A stretch of DNA of 64,000 bases from Mytilus californianus (lineage: Eukaryota; Mollusca; Bivalvia; Mytilida; Mytilidae): assembly GCF_021869535.1 (NCBI RefSeq), contig NW_026262593.1, positions 55,355,318-55,419,317 of the forward strand, read 5' to 3'. The translations under genes and the position numbers were made by a program. Positions 34,514-47,624 of this stretch are shown in pieces. The stretch's first letter is position 1. Each line of letters begins with the position of its first letter. The notes under the pieces are model-generated. The model did no database searches. It was given only the letters and a program-made list of their open reading frames with translations, and was not told where the DNA came from.

Positions 34514-37151
34514 TCAATGTCTGAATACCAATATGTAATAATCACCCAGTTTGAAATAAAAATAATATCTCTGATGAAACGTAATGGAGTACCCAAAAGA
34601 TGTTCCAACAATGCAATGATACTTTCCGCCACCATGTCCATCTAGGTTGTCCTTAATATATTCTGCAATATCGGCCCTACTGCTAAAACGATCTGTACCC
34701 TGTCTTGCATATTGTATTGTTTGACGTTGCAAAGATAAAGACATATCAACTGCTTTGATATCTACAACATACAGGGTTAATATTTGTAAGTTATATTTAA
34801 TAGTTTCATACATATCATTTAATTGGACTTCAGAAACATGCATCATATATAAGTCACTCAGCAACATAATTCGGATTTCAGTATGAAGCGCATTTGTTGA
34901 AGTTTTCATAAACAGCTAAGTATGAACGTGTCGGTGATTATATTTACTCTAACAGGTACAACTCATGCATTTTAGAAATTTTTGTTTCACATACCAACGT
35001 CATCTGAACTAGACCTTTTTCGCAATCTATTTTCTCGAAGAAATCCTGAAAAAAAACCATTTTGAATTTTAATATTAAAAGACGAATCGAGATATAGTGT
35101 TTTAATATACATCTTACGTTGTATAATGTTCATGTAATCTTGCAGTCATTTTCACGAAAGTAAAATAATGGGTGTCATTATATTGATTTGACAGTTACGG
35201 ATTATACGTGTCACAGATGACCGTAGATATATGTCATTTGCCATAGCAACAATCTCTTCTTCCCTTTAATATTTAGTGTATTTCTATAACTTGATTTTTA
35301 TAAATCTCATTAAAACCCAAGGATTTGATTTTAATTAGATTGGATTTTTACATGACATGATTAGCAATGAAGCAGGAAATAATAGAGTAAAAGGTGTCAG
35401 ACCACCAATTCAAAATCCCTATCTATTCAACCAAATTTAGCAATTTTCACAGCTTTCTAAACATTTTACCTTAAGTTTAATTTCATAGAAACCAGGTATA
35501 TCCGGAATTGTACATGCATCACATTTCTACATGCCAATTTTCAACCTACCTTTAAAGTCTTACAAGAAAGAACTGACCTTCGGAACACAAGTAATACTAA
35601 AAATAACCCCTGGTTTTCTGGAAATCTTAAATAAGTATACTATGGAGCGCATTAATCCTCAATTTTTAATGCAAACTCATAGACAAGTAAATTTTAGCCC
35701 AAAATGATCTAAATATATTTTTCTTTTACCAAAAGTTTCATTTCTGCAAATGTGATAGTTAGTTTAAGTAAACAATGACATTAAAAGCACTATGATGTGT
35801 CAGAGTAGGGCTACTTTTACATACGTTCTAAATTGGAGGGAGTGAATTGGTGGTCTGACACCTAAAGAGACAAAAAATGTTATCAGAAGTCTTTTGTTTT
35901 GCTTTATTCATAATCCTTGGTCAATTTGTAGTAAAAAAAAATCCTATCTGAGTATAATGCGACTTATATTGCAAAATTCACAGCTCAATTTAAATTGACT
36001 GTAAAATATGACTTTAATAGAAATACTTGAAATTTAATTTCAGACTACAGGAACATAAACTTTCAATATCAAGATCAATTTTGGTTGATTTTCCCTTGTT
36101 AGTCTTACTGCTTTAAAGACTTTGCACAACTTTTACAATGAGTTCAGTGAAAAATCAAAGGTTTTGAAGTGTCAAGGAATATTGACCCCCCCCCCCCTTT
36201 TTCATCAGATGTCAGTAATGGACTATTAATTGATCAATAATGCAGTTATGCTCATGAAACAATTTTTATTTACTATCAGTCAATAAAATTTAAAGTCGAA
36301 AACTTTCATTTGAGACAATTTATGGAATTGGGGTGAATTTATGCAGTGTTTACATTAAGCTATGCTATCTGCCAAATACATAGAATGACGCAATGACATA
36401 ACAGATAAAAATCAAATTACCTGATAAAGTCTTCATGACGACAATTTTTTTTGGTAGTAAACAACCTATGTTTTAATGTTTAATACTATAGAAACAATTT
36501 ACTGTGCATTCATAACAATTTCAGACATTTTTTATATGAATTCATATTGTATGGGTGGGAAAAGCTAAAAATAGCACAAATTCAGGTTTATGGCTCTAAT
36601 TTTGCAATTCGTGTCTTTTTAACCCCCCAAAAAAGGTTGAAATGTGGCTACTTGCATTTCAAATGATCAGTTAGGACCAAAAAATCAATTGTTTTCTAAT
36701 TTTTTGGTTTCACCGCTTTTCGCTATAAAGGTGTCAGACCACCAATTCAAAATCCCTATCTATTCAACCAAATTTTTCAATTTTCACAGCTTTCTTAACA
36801 TTTTATCTTAAGTTTGATTTCATAGAAACCAGGTATATCCTAAATTGTACATGTATCACATTTCTACATACCAATTTTCAAACTACCTTTAAAGTAACTG
36901 ACCTTCGGAATACAAGTACTACTAAAAATAACCCCTGGTTTTCTGGTTTTTTATTGCACAAAATATTTTGTTCTTTCATAAAATACTTTATCAATATTGA
37001 AATGCTAACAAGCTATAAAAATTATATACTATGACAATAAAATTCAAGGAAACAATATGCATTCGGTGATTGTAAATACTACCATTTTTATCTGTTGTCT
37101 CATTGAGAACCAGGGCATTTTCACCTTTTGCGTCTTTCGAAAGTTGGAAGG
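34514..37151 (-). CDS. Divergent LC8-type dynein light chain, three 3' exons
   Basis: Three exons join with matching phases on the - strand: 37083-37151, 34995-35045, and 34514-34761 (TGA at 34514-34516). All have GT donors and AG acceptors. The last exon carries an LC8/DYNLL fold: a VDMSLSLQ start, an IAEYIKDNLD helix, then KYHCIVGTSFGYSITFH and YFYFKLGDYYILVFRH, which match the strands of LC8. LC8 proteins are dimeric hub subunits of dynein and many other complexes that bind TQT-type peptides. The protein differs widely from the very conserved canonical LC8. It has an N-terminal extension of at least 39 residues with a basic stretch (RENRLRKRSSSDD), so it is likely a lineage-specific paralog. 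The start exon (phase 1 at its end) was not found, and 37152 onward may hold it. The 2-kb intron hosts MITEs. Confidence 0.8.
35392..35863. mobile_element. MITE with 20-bp inverted ends in the dynein light chain intron
   Basis: It starts AGGTGTCAGACCACCAATTC and ends GAATTGGTGGTCTGACACCT, a perfect complement over about 20 bp. It is 472 bp and non-coding. A left-end fragment of the same family lies at 36728-36947. Confidence 0.85.
36728..36947. mobile_element. Left-end fragment of the same MITE family
   Basis: About 220 bp align to 35392-35611 ('aggtgtcagaccaccaattc' to 'aataacccctggttttctgg') with few differences. No matching right end was found, so it is truncated or rearranged. Confidence 0.8.
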
Positions 37152-38150
37152 CTGAAAAGAAAAAAAAAAATTTGATCTGGATCTCGATCCATGGTGTACA
37201 ACAAATAAACATCATTTAGCGTTTAGAAAGCTGATTAAGCATTTTGTTCACCCTTTTGTTGCAGTAGCGATATTTGACGTTTCCTCTATGTCTCTACCTG
37301 ACATCTAAAATTTCTGACGAGTTGAAAGGCAGAAATACTAAGAATCAAGAGGATATGAACACAATGAAAAAAAAAAACCGTCGATAAACAAAAGCAACTT
37401 GATTTTACATATCCAATCAGCTTTTTTTCAAGGTTTGACTGACAAAAATAAGTGTTGCATAGTTTAGAAACAAGTGTTGGGCATAATGGATTTTTTGATA
37501 CTCTGGGAAGAGTTTTCCCTTAAACAAGTTTAAAGGTTTCAGATACATATATCTGAATGTTTTGCAATATTTTCATTTTGTTACCCATTATTTTCATCAA
37601 TCATTTAAATGAAAACGAGTACAGTATTTTTTCTTACGTGGCCAATTACACGGTTAAGAAATCAATTACAGTACAATTACATTTATTTTTAAATGTGAGT
37701 TAACGTATTTAAATTATATTGCCAATGTAATAAATTACATTTCAATGACTTTTGTCCTAAAACATATAATAGCTATATCATATAGGATAAAATTGACAAC
37801 CTGCTAAAATGAAACTTCCATATGGGCACTATTTAACATTTCTCTCATTTGCATGTCTGACCCTAATTGGTATGCATAGATTTTTGACTAGTTTTAGTTG
37901 ATGCTCTAAAATAATTTGCAATTCACTCGACCTTTCTTTATTTAATTTGACACATGATTCTTTTATTTGGCCTTTTCGATTAATTTTCTAAAATATTTGG
38001 AGTTTTTCAAAAAGGTTTACTTGTAGCGTGATTGAATCAAATATACATATTATGATGTGAAAACAATATTCCGTATTTGGCCATTTTCAACTGTGTAATT
38101 TATACTTGAATATATCATTAAATTATTCTTTGATTGATGTTTTCTTTTTT

Positions 38151-38240
<90 letters not shown>

Positions 38241-38735
38241 GCAGATATATATTTTAATTCAAATGAATATAATGTTTTTTCTTAAAATATTTTTCTTAAA
38301 ATTTCATTATTTTGCTAAAAATATCCACTATAGATTTTAAGGTTTTCTTTCTTTACCCTCATGTAAGTCACAAAATTTAAAATAACTTTCAAGCTTCCAC
38401 TTATTAAAGGATATCAATGATAGTATTTTTCAGACTTGTCTTTTGGCAAGTAAAAGTTGTCAAGTATATTGGATTCCATTCTTGTATGTTTTGACTGCTA
38501 GCTATAAAAATGTAGAAGGTGTTTTTATAATTATATTCACCCAAATAGAATTTAGCATACATTTATAATGTTTTAATATACAAATTTGCCTTTGGCATTT
38601 TAATAAAGACGCAGTTTTATATTGAAATATTAGTTACGTGACTGGAAATTTCAAGCGCCTTAAATTGTGATAAATTGTTAGAATGTCAATCATGTCAATA
38701 ATTTAATTGGTTTTGTTCATTATTTTAAGATTGTT
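37152..38735. other. AT-rich stretch with a TA microsatellite
   Basis: No gene was recognised. It may contain the upstream exon(s) of the dynein light chain gene, but I could not identify one. Confidence 0.4.
38153..38237. repeat. (TA)n microsatellite, about 85 bp
   Basis: An uninterrupted alternating TA run of about 42 repeats. It is expected to be length-variable and can extrude cruciforms. Confidence 0.95.
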
Positions 38736-39115
38736 TATAAAACAATAAGGAGGTGTGGTTTGACTACCTATGAGACAATTATCCACCAGAGTGCAAATGA
38801 ATGTATGTAAGCAATCATAGGCAACAGTACGGCCTTCAAAAATGACAAAATCTATATCTAATAGTCGGTCATAAAAGGCCTCAACATGAAAAATTTGAAA
38901 CAATACAAAAGAGAAAACCAAGGGCCTGATTTAACAAAAATACTAACGAACAACAAATATGACAGACATGAACCAACGACAACCACTAAACTACAGGCTC
39001 TTGACTTAGGACAGGCACATACAGAATGTGGCGGGGCTCAACATGTTTGTGATTGCTCAATCTGCAATCCTCCCCTAACCTGGGACAGCACAACATAAGA
39101 ACAAAAACAACTAAT
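38735..39115 (-). repeat. Penelope-type tail repeat, reverse orientation
   Basis: The sequence 'ctatgagacaattatccac', 'catgaaccaacgacaaccac' and 'aggctcttgacttaggacag' is the same tail as at 32.4-32.65 kb, on the - strand. The 70-codon frame inside it is not a gene. Confidence 0.7.
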
Positions 39116-40195
39116 ATAAAACAAAGCATAGAAATAAGAGAACTCGCAGTTACTGAAAGCTAGTTCAAAGCCAAATACGACTAATAAATAAATCCTGTTT
39201 CAATCATGATATGCGAGTGCATCAGAAAAACCAAAATTGATTAAAATGTCAAATCAACAATTAAATGTTATTGAAAGTTATTGAAAATTAATTCATAGTT
39301 ACATGACAAAAAGGCAATTTAATTAAATACTTTCTAAAAAAAGATTCATCGGAAGAAACCAAGACCTTGTTGATAAATGATTTGTAGAATTAGGAATTAT
39401 GTATAATCCCTGAAATTTTCAGGGATTGTGTATAATCACTGGTTACTTTAGTGATTATATCTAATTACTTAATTTTCAGGAATTATGTATAAGGTTGTCC
39501 CTCATTTCTTTATTCTCTTACTTTTTAGATCATTTCCTCTATGCTATATTCATTTTGCACATTATTCTCTGTTCTGAATAATTGTACGCCCCATTATTAT
39601 TCTCTATTCTTATTTGTTTGTCTAGTTTGTCTATTGTTTTGTTTTTTAACCCTTTATTTTGCACTGATGCCTATTATTCTCTATTCTGAAACCCCATCCA
39701 GACCCTTTTTTATTGAACATTTCCTCTGCTTATCCTTTTGTTCTTTTGTGTTTTTGCAACATAAAAAAACCCTTAATGTACATTTTGAATCTGATTTTAC
39801 TGCACTTTGAAGAGAAATCTAGTGTTCATTAGAAAGATCTAAAGGTGCTAAAAAGGTCAATCAGACAGCTCAGATTGATTCTTGTGTATTATTTGAGCAT
39901 AATTTCATGTTTCATAGTCAGGCATTATCCTTTTCAGTCCTTTTATCATAAATGGCCGTTATGAATTTGGGGTCTCCCTTTCCACGATTAAAAAGGTAGG
40001 TATAAGACTTTCATTCTAAGTCATGAAAATCGGCAGATATTTTTACATTATTAAGATTCTCCAGTTAACGAGTTCACAGAATAAAAAAAAAAGATTTAAA
40101 AATGCATGACGACAATATCGGAGCAAAGCAAGTCCTTGTTAACCTAGCTATAATGAATTCAAGTTATGATGTAGCGGAAAAAAGGAAAATATTTC
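39116..40195. other. AT-rich stretch, nothing recognised
   Basis: It has a short local repeat ('aattatgtataatccctgaa', 'tttcagggattgtgtataat', about 39393-39490) but no gene. Confidence 0.4.
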
Positions 40196-40310
40196 GACGA
40201 CGTTTTTGATGTATACAGTTTACGCCAAAATAACTTATAACGCTATTGCGCTAGAGCACTGTTGTGCCATGCCGTATGAAAAGCATGATTGTGTATCTGC
40301 TATTTTATTA
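40196..40310 (+). repeat. Distant copy of part of the 43.4-kb duplication
   Basis: The sequence 'gacgtttttgatgta' ... 'ttgcgctagagcactgttgtg' ... 'cgtatgaaaagcatgattgt' matches 43395-43492. It lies directly outside the left end of the possible 40.3-43.1 kb element, just as its partner lies outside the right end. Confidence 0.65.
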
Positions 40311-40311
40311 A

Positions 40312-43097
40312 AGAGGTACTCAAACACACATAACAAGTAACTCTTATCTAAAAGGTCGAAATAGATGATCAAAAATGCAAAAAACCGATGCAATTTGGTC
40401 CACTAATTACAGTGATAATTGCGTGTTAAGTTTTTTTACCTTAGGAAAATCCAATCAACGCTACTTCCGGAAACAGCACTAACAATAAATCTACCGGAAG
40501 TGACGCACAGTTGGTTACTTCTTCGGCTTATCTAAACGTTGATTATTAATGAACTTTCTCCTGATCGCTGATTAAAAAGCACTGCCAATGAATTTCGTTA
40601 CACCTTCCAAGCTCATTCTTTATTATGACTAATTTATCAAAAGGAAAAAAATATGTTGCAGAAGGGAAATGTTTTAATAATGTGTTTCAATTGAAAAAAA
40701 GGGCGGGATGAGGTTTGGGTAATTCAACATTGAGTTTTCAACTAAAAACAATGTTCCTGATCGTAGGACAGAGAAAAATTAACGGTCAATATACTATATT
40801 CTATCTATTAATAAAAATTTAAAAAAATTTTTGAGTCGAGGATAAATATTGTATATGTTTACATGTACGTGAAGTAGCATAACATCTTGACAAGATATGA
40901 CGGTCGGGCTTCTTTTCCATGTTATAAAAATTAAAGTTAAAGTTAAAATACGGGTTTTCACTATACCTTTCTAATAATATTAATTATCAAACTATAAAGT
41001 TCATCAATTTATAAACAACAGGTGGCATTTCTGCATGGCCAATTTGTTAATTACCTGAGTGGCGGGATAATAGCTACTGTTTACCCTGTTTGATCTTTAT
41101 TACCATACAGGATGTTTACTTATCAATAGGTGTCAAAATACGGACTGTCTTAATTACCTGGATCAAAAAGTGACCGAGAGGATTAATATTTTTATTGTTT
41201 ATTTATTTAATTGTCATTGCTTAAATTTTCAAATGAAAGAAAAGGTCAATATTTCAAAACCTTAAGGACAGTATATTATAATGTTTTTATTTAACAAACA
41301 AAATTTTTGGTGTAATCATAACATTTAGGATTTAGGACATAAGTAATTTGGGAATGCACACCCGTTTTTCTAAAGATTTTATTTCAGAGGTTTTTGTTGT
41401 TAGGACACAGACATAGATTACAATTGTATAATATGGCAAACGCGGACTGAAAGTCAAAAATTTGATAGGACAAAAAGTCAAAAATTTGATAGGACAAAAA
41501 GTCACACATACTATTTGTTTATTATTGTTTGAATACATAAAATTTTTTTATTGAAATTCTTTTTTTTTTTCATATATGCATTTTACAGTTTATGAAATTG
41601 TTCATAAACCTTGAGTAATGAAGAGTTGTCAAATTCTATGCATGCAAAGGATATATTAATTGGCACCGTGAAACCATTTAAGTATCAAGCCACTTTGACA
41701 AATTGTTATCTTAACAATTATTTTCTCATTATTGATTTTTTCAGAATAAATTTTTTTACAAAGTTGCCACATATATAAAAGTTAGGGAAAATACAAAAAG
41801 CTTTTTGAAAATAAATGTTTTCTTATTCAAAAAAAGAATAAACTCAAAACTTAATTGTGATTTTTTTTACTGTGACTTTCTGTCCTACATTTGTCCTTAT
41901 GTAGGACTATGCTGGGACCTGATATAACATTAGTATATAACAATATTCTTACATTAGGTCTAAGGACTATGGGAAACCCTATGACAATCATATATACTTA
42001 TACTGATTTCCATTGTAAACTTTTATTTGATTTTTAAATTTCTGTATAGGTCAATTACAAGTCTCTCCAGTATTTCATTTTTGTGGAAATAGCTCGTTGA
42101 ATACATATTCAGGTTTCTAAACAAGTCAAGCAGATTACTGTGACTGACAGTACGCAATTCTTCACATTATCAGGAGAATAATCTCATATAATTTTGAAAT
42201 GCTGCTGTTACTTAAGTCCGTCGGTAAGTAAGTAAGAACATTTTAAAGAAAGTAGAAATGTACATTATAGCAGAGAAATTTATACACATGTGTCTGCAAT
42301 CAGATAAATGTCTCTGTTCTAATTATCGCAATCACATGTCACGATATAACATGAGTTTAGCCTCAACCTTTTAACTGGCTATATAACCTCTTCTGAAAAG
42401 TGAACTTCTCATATGGCAGTTTTTTGTAGCCTAGAAAAACCCACGTAGTTTGATTTAACAACAAATCAAAAGGTTACGTCCTCCGTCGTCTTTTGGAAGT
42501 ACGTGTTGGGAGTGTCCTATTTTAAAAGCTGTTTCTCCGCCATGGAACTTCACACGCACGGTTCTACTTCTGCTTCTACCATTACGCGATCACCATCAAT
42601 AAACTGATTAATCATTATTTTGCCACTTTTGGATGCACATTTAAATATTTTATAGAAAAATAGGTTGATTTGTGCTTTTGGAATTTTTTCAATACTTTTC
42701 TGATTATAAACATATGATTATAATATTTATGCAGTTATTGAACCTCGATAATTGTATATCAATATTCTCAATGTAGATTCGGTTGGTAATTGTCACCAAT
42801 ATATATCAAAACTATTATTTTACTTTGCGAGCTGATCTGTTTACATACGATATAATACACGTATTTGATCAGGGTGACCCACTGTACGTCACTTCCGTTG
42901 GGTAGAATTAGAGGGTGTTAGTAGCATGTTTTACTAGATCGTTCAGGTGTGCAAATGACGAACAGAAAGTATTTTTGCAAATATCTCGATAATTACAAGT
43001 TAAAATTTTATCGTGTTTTTTGCGTTTTTCAGCGACTATTTCGAACTTTAAAATTATTCAGACATGTTTTTTGCGTTTTAACACCTCTTTAAGTATG
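40312..43097. mobile_element. Possible 2.8-kb element with long, diverged inverted ends
   Basis: The left end (TTAAAGAGGT..., 'ggtcgaaatag', 'gcaaaaaacc', 'ccggaagtgacgcacag') resembles the reverse complement of the right end ('ttaaagaggt', 'gttcgaaatag', 'gcaaaaaaca', 'cggaagtgacgtacag') over about 200 bp with gaps. No transposase frame was seen inside. The similarity is judged by eye and needs alignment. Confidence 0.4.
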
Positions 43098-43790
43098 TCA
43101 AGCATACCCAATTGTAAGTAAAATATACTAACTAATTTAAAATGCTTCCGTGATAATAAAAGTAAGCCTTATCTTCTGCATAGCTTTAAAATTCATTATC
43201 ATCATTTCGTGTACTACAAATGAGAGATATTGCGCAAACCATTTTTTTTGTTTACAAACATCAATGCACAACAATTCTGTCTTGTTTTATTTCACCATAG
43301 TTCCTGTATCGAACGCTTGCTCTTTTCACCCACATGACAAAGCACGATATTTCTACACCCAAAATCATTTTTGCTGGTTTACACACATGTATGCGACGTT
43401 TTTGATGTCTACAGTCTACGTCGCCATAACTTATAGCGCATTGCGCTAGAGCACTGTTGTGTCATGTCGTATGAAAAGCATGATTGTATATCTGTCATTT
43501 TGTTAAGTATTCCAAGCGTACCCAATTGATAGGAAAATACACTAACTAATTTTCAATGCTCCCATAGTAAATAAGCAGCATCTTCCGCATCTCTTTAAAA
43601 TTCATTTTCACCATTTCCTGTGCTATAAATTAGAGGTATCGCGCATGATCTTGTTTACACCCGAAACATTTTTACTTGTTTACACACATGCATGCGCAAC
43701 AATTCTATCTTGATTTCGCTATAGGTTCTGTCCCGATCGCTTCCTCTTTTTCACCAAAATGACAAAACACGATATTTCATGTTTGACGGC
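43090..43790. repeat. Local tandem duplication, about 400 bp and 275 bp
   Basis: 43090-43490 and 43505-43780 share 'caagc(a/g)tacccaattg', 'actaactaattt', 'catctctttaaaattcattt'-type text, 'tttacacacatg' and 'gacaaa(g/a)cacgatattt'. The second copy lacks the part with 'gcgctagagcactgttgtg'. Non-coding. Confidence 0.65.
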
Positions 43791-43799
43791 AGAACAGAT

Positions 43800-45415
43800 T
43801 TGCAGTCCTAAAGGAAAATATTTCTTCAAAATTTGTTCAGCATTTACACGAATACGAAAATTGTGTATTATCTTGTAGAATGTTACGACTGCAATTAAAG
43901 TTAAAAGTAGAATCCGTGTATACATAGTTCGCAATCACAATCATGTTCGATCACCCACTTTCATGTTCTCCCCGGCTTTGCTCAGGTTCCAATCAGCCGC
44001 ATTTTATTTTTTTTTTGGCTGTTCTGTTTTATAAACATATAATGATATAAAATGAATAATAAGTGGTAAAATTAAAATTTTTTTAAATGTAACATGTTTG
44101 GGAACATAATAAAGTATTACTCTTATCACAAGTTTAGACCATTTCTGTCACATGAAGAATTTGGGGATTCCATAATCCATTAACTATTTTTACTTATTAA
44201 AAGCGTATTTGTTAACTTTAAAAAGTTTTTATCCACCCGTAGCAAGGAATCGATTACATAAGGCATTTTAACATTTATAAAGCTTATAAGGGACACATTC
44301 ACCACGATTAGCAGAAAGACGAATATATTGCCAATATTAAATTCTTTTTCACAGTGAAATATCGACACGTCGCGCTGTTTCATTCGTGATTTTTAATGGC
44401 GTCAGATAAGTTGGGCAACCAGGTAAAAGACCATGTGACACACTTGCAGACCAATGGAATGATTGTTTTCTCTGGCATGTTTAGTACAAATGGTTGCTCA
44501 TAAAATAAACGATAAATCGTATTAATATTTCACGGGCAATTTCAAATCAAACCATGAATTGTTTCTATAAAACATATGTAACAAGATAGTTGATCATGTT
44601 GATATAACAAATACTTATTGCGTTACACTGTTGGTCTACGCTTTCCGGAGAGTCCAACGCGGTAACATTTTTCCTTTCTTGTAGTAATGAAGATATCCTG
44701 TGTCCCCATAACGACGCAAGTTTTTAACCCGAATTCTACTTGTAGCAGACAATTACGTATACTTCCCCTTACGTAAGTCACAGCAGGGCAAAGTAAGTAA
44801 AACTAAAACATTGAATGTAAACAGTCGTTTACAGATTCACAAAAGTTTGTATGTATTATAAGGTAAATCTATAACTATCAAATTCACTAACCATCGGAAA
44901 GGCCGTTGATTGTTACAACAAATAATATGGCTCCAGATAATTTCATCTTGATTTTTAAGACTGGAAACAATATGAAAAAGATTTTATAAGGATTTGACGA
45001 ACTCTATTTGCAATAATAGTGTTCCTTTCCTAAAATCTATTTAAATACATGTGTATAGGAAGAATCAATCGCTATCAAATTAAACCATACTTAGCTTTCA
45101 TACGTCTAATTGGTTGAAATTAAATATATCAAGTTTAAGATTTAAATAAAAAAAAAACTATCATGAAGCAGTTTATGAAGTGCTTTATGAAGTGATTAAT
45201 GTAACTGTTATGAAATTGTAATCACCCAAAATTCACCATGCAAAAATGTAAGAGAGAGATTATACAGATATAATTTAATTTTGGATGTAACGCGTCTTCT
45301 GATTGGCTGACGGTGTTTTGTTTATCAGCTCATAGACATAATTTAATCATGTGACCGTGAAGTCGTCAACGTTTTTTCATAATTTACTCCGGTTTAAAAT
45401 GGAATTTAGAATTAA
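43800..45415. other. Stretch without a recognised gene
   Basis: Short frames on the - strand at 43719-43934 and 44180-44383 have hydrophobic starts but no known motif. On the + strand, 44395-44421 could be a start codon exon (MASDKLGNQ followed by GTAAAA), but I found no convincing next exon. Confidence 0.35.
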
Positions 45416-45420
45416 ATTAT

Positions 45421-45574
45421 AAGAAATGACTGTAATGTTTTTTCTGTCTATTCGAAATAACATAGAAAATGTGGTGCAGACTTTAAAATAACCCGCTACG
45501 CGGGTTATTCAGTGTGCACCAAATTTTTTATGTTATTTCTTCATAGACAGAAAAAATATTACAGTCATTCCTTA
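45421..45574. mobile_element. Foldback element, about 154 bp, with a perfect GC-rich centre
   Basis: The outer arms ('gaaatgactgtaatgtttttt' and 'aaaaaatattacagtcattcc') pair. Inner arms around 'gaaataacata' and 'tatgttatttc' pair too. The centre 'ataacccgctacgcgggttat' (45488-45508) is a perfect palindrome. The whole sequence can fold as one imperfect hairpin. Confidence 0.85.
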
Positions 45575-46019
45575 AAGAAATGCTGAAAGAGCTAGGTAAT
45601 ATGAAATGAAGCAAACACTTCAGAAGTTTGAAATATTCTGTATTAATTGTCCACTAAGGCATTTACTCTCGAAATACAACTACATGTGACACTGCATATA
45701 AATTTATATCATATGAATCAATACGTATCCATTATAAATGCTGTGTTTGAAGTAGTATTTAGGCGCATTCTTCATTGGAAACAGGGATATAGCTTAAATT
45801 TAAGATCTCCAAAGATTTGTTGCAATATCAAACAATCTACACAGAAAAGAATTTCCTGAAAAACCGATAGCTTATGTTGCCACACTACTGTTAAATAGCA
45901 TAAATATACAATTAAGACTTCATTGAAATGAAAATACCAAAAATGATAAAAAATTCAGAAAAGGTTAAATTGCCAAAGAATTAGAGAAACAAAAATACCG
46001 AACTCCAAGGTAAATAATA

Positions 46020-46260
46020 AAAGGTGGAAGTCCATAAAAAACTGACAAATTCAAATGCTAGATCAAATCATCCAACAAACGAATGGAAAAGAACTGTCAT
46101 ATTCACGACTTGGTACAGGCATTAATTGCCGAAGAAAAGGGTGGATTAAACCTTGTTTTATACCTAGCAAAACCCCCACATGTATGACAGTTATTTATAG
46201 TTCCGATATATTGACAAAATTGGTTGAGCAACCCAAGCAGACATGATTAATTAATATGGC
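46020..46260 (-). repeat. Reverse-oriented tail fragment of the second Penelope-like family
   Basis: The sequence 'gtccataaaaaactgacaaa', 'ctgtcatattcacgacttgg' and 'ggtggattaaaccttgtttt' is the reverse complement of the 47.5-47.7 kb type ('ggttcaatccaccatttt', 'caggaatatgacagttgttt'). The rest of 45600-47040 is AT-rich with nothing recognised. Confidence 0.6.
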
Positions 46261-47049
46261 AATAATTGGGAAACAGCCGCCAAAATTGTGTAAACATACA
46301 TAATAGATATACAACAAGACCGAGCTAGATTTTTCATGACACGAGAAGCAATGAAGCAGTGAATAATGGAGATTCATGCTATGTTTACCCATATTTTGTT
46401 TTTAAGGAGTAAGTGTTGATTTCTCTTTAGTGCTTTTAGCATTGATTTTTGTGAAATTTTATTTTCAAATTTCTGTGAAGTTTATTATGTGGTGTCGATA
46501 TACTTTTTACGAGTTGCATTCTTTTGCTATGGTTTTGTCGGTCTCTCTTCGACTGATGAGTTTTGATTTTCCCTTTGCTATCTTCCAAAACCCGTTTTTC
46601 TAATCGTTCTACTAAAAAAAAAGATTTTATATGCAATTACCCGGATATAACGCCCTCTTTGCAGTTACATATTTAAAACTTCCATTTTTGTAATTTCTCT
46701 TTGAAAAAAAATAAAAGTTTACATATAACAGTATTTCTTTGAATATGAGTGTCTCCATGGGTTGGGCTCCTGACGATGGACATGGCCATGGTCAATTAGT
46801 TTAATCTAATTGGTCTAGAAACACCTGGTGATCTATGGAGTTGGGTGCTGTGATAGGATATGCCAACGGTTTATTGAAATAAATGTATTAAGTAATGCCG
46901 TACTGAAATTTTGTTTAAAAGACTTTTCTTACATTTTAAGTCAATACAAGTATGAGGTAAAAGGATCAGTTTAGGAATTTCCCTTGTACTGAATATGCTA
47001 AAAAATCGACTACATTACCTCAGTTCCTTCAGACACTTGTCAAAAACAA

Positions 47050-47370
47050 AACGATCAAAGAAGCCAGATCATTTAATTTCACATTACGATATATTGACGA
47101 TGTTCTTTGCATTTACAAATCCAACTTTTCTAATTGGGTTCCATTAATATATCCTCCTGAAAAAGAAATTAAAGAAACCACAGACACGGCTTCCTCCGCC
47201 TCATTTTTAGACTTATTCCTCGAATTTGACGTAAGTGGTCATCTCTGTACCAGAATCTATGACAAACGTTACGATTTTAATTCTAAAATTATAAACTTTC
47301 CCCTCCTTAGCAGCAATATACCAACTTCACCTGCATATGGGATACAAATTTCCCAACTCATCTTGTCTTT
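47050..47370 (+). pseudogene. Penelope-like reverse transcriptase, family 2, fragment
   Basis: This open stretch reads LRYIDDVLCIYKSNF, then IKETTDTASSASFLDLFLEFD, RIYDKRYDFNSKIINFP, and NIPTSPAYGIQISQLI. The YIDD catalytic box and the following FLDL motif mark a Penelope-like RT palm. It breaks off at about 47365, and the expected C-terminus (seen at 55.58-55.68 kb in another copy) is missing. Upstream RT domains are absent. Family assignment is by motif recall. It is a dead fragment. Confidence 0.75.
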
Positions 47371-47624
47371 CATTTTTGCTTGTGTATATTGTCTATACTG
47401 TCTATATGCCATTTTGTTTTTCTTTGTTGAAATAGTTATTTGTTTTTATAGTGATTAAGATTATAACACAATATTGACTGCTGTACTCCAATTTTTGACA
47501 ATTTTACCTATTATGTCTCACACATTGTTGTCAAAATAATGGAATTATATGTGACTGTCGTACAAGTTAGTGGTTTTGCTAGCTATAAAACCAGGTTCAA
47601 TCCACCATTTTCTACATACAGAAA

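Noticed and set aside
41332-41538. Frame with repeated FCPIKFLTF
   Set aside because: It comes from a small direct repeat of 'ggacaaaaagtcaaaaatttgata'; no protein family was recognised.
44395-44421. Possible first exon (MASDKLGNQ then GTAAAA)
   Set aside because: No downstream exon in the right phase with a convincing acceptor was found.
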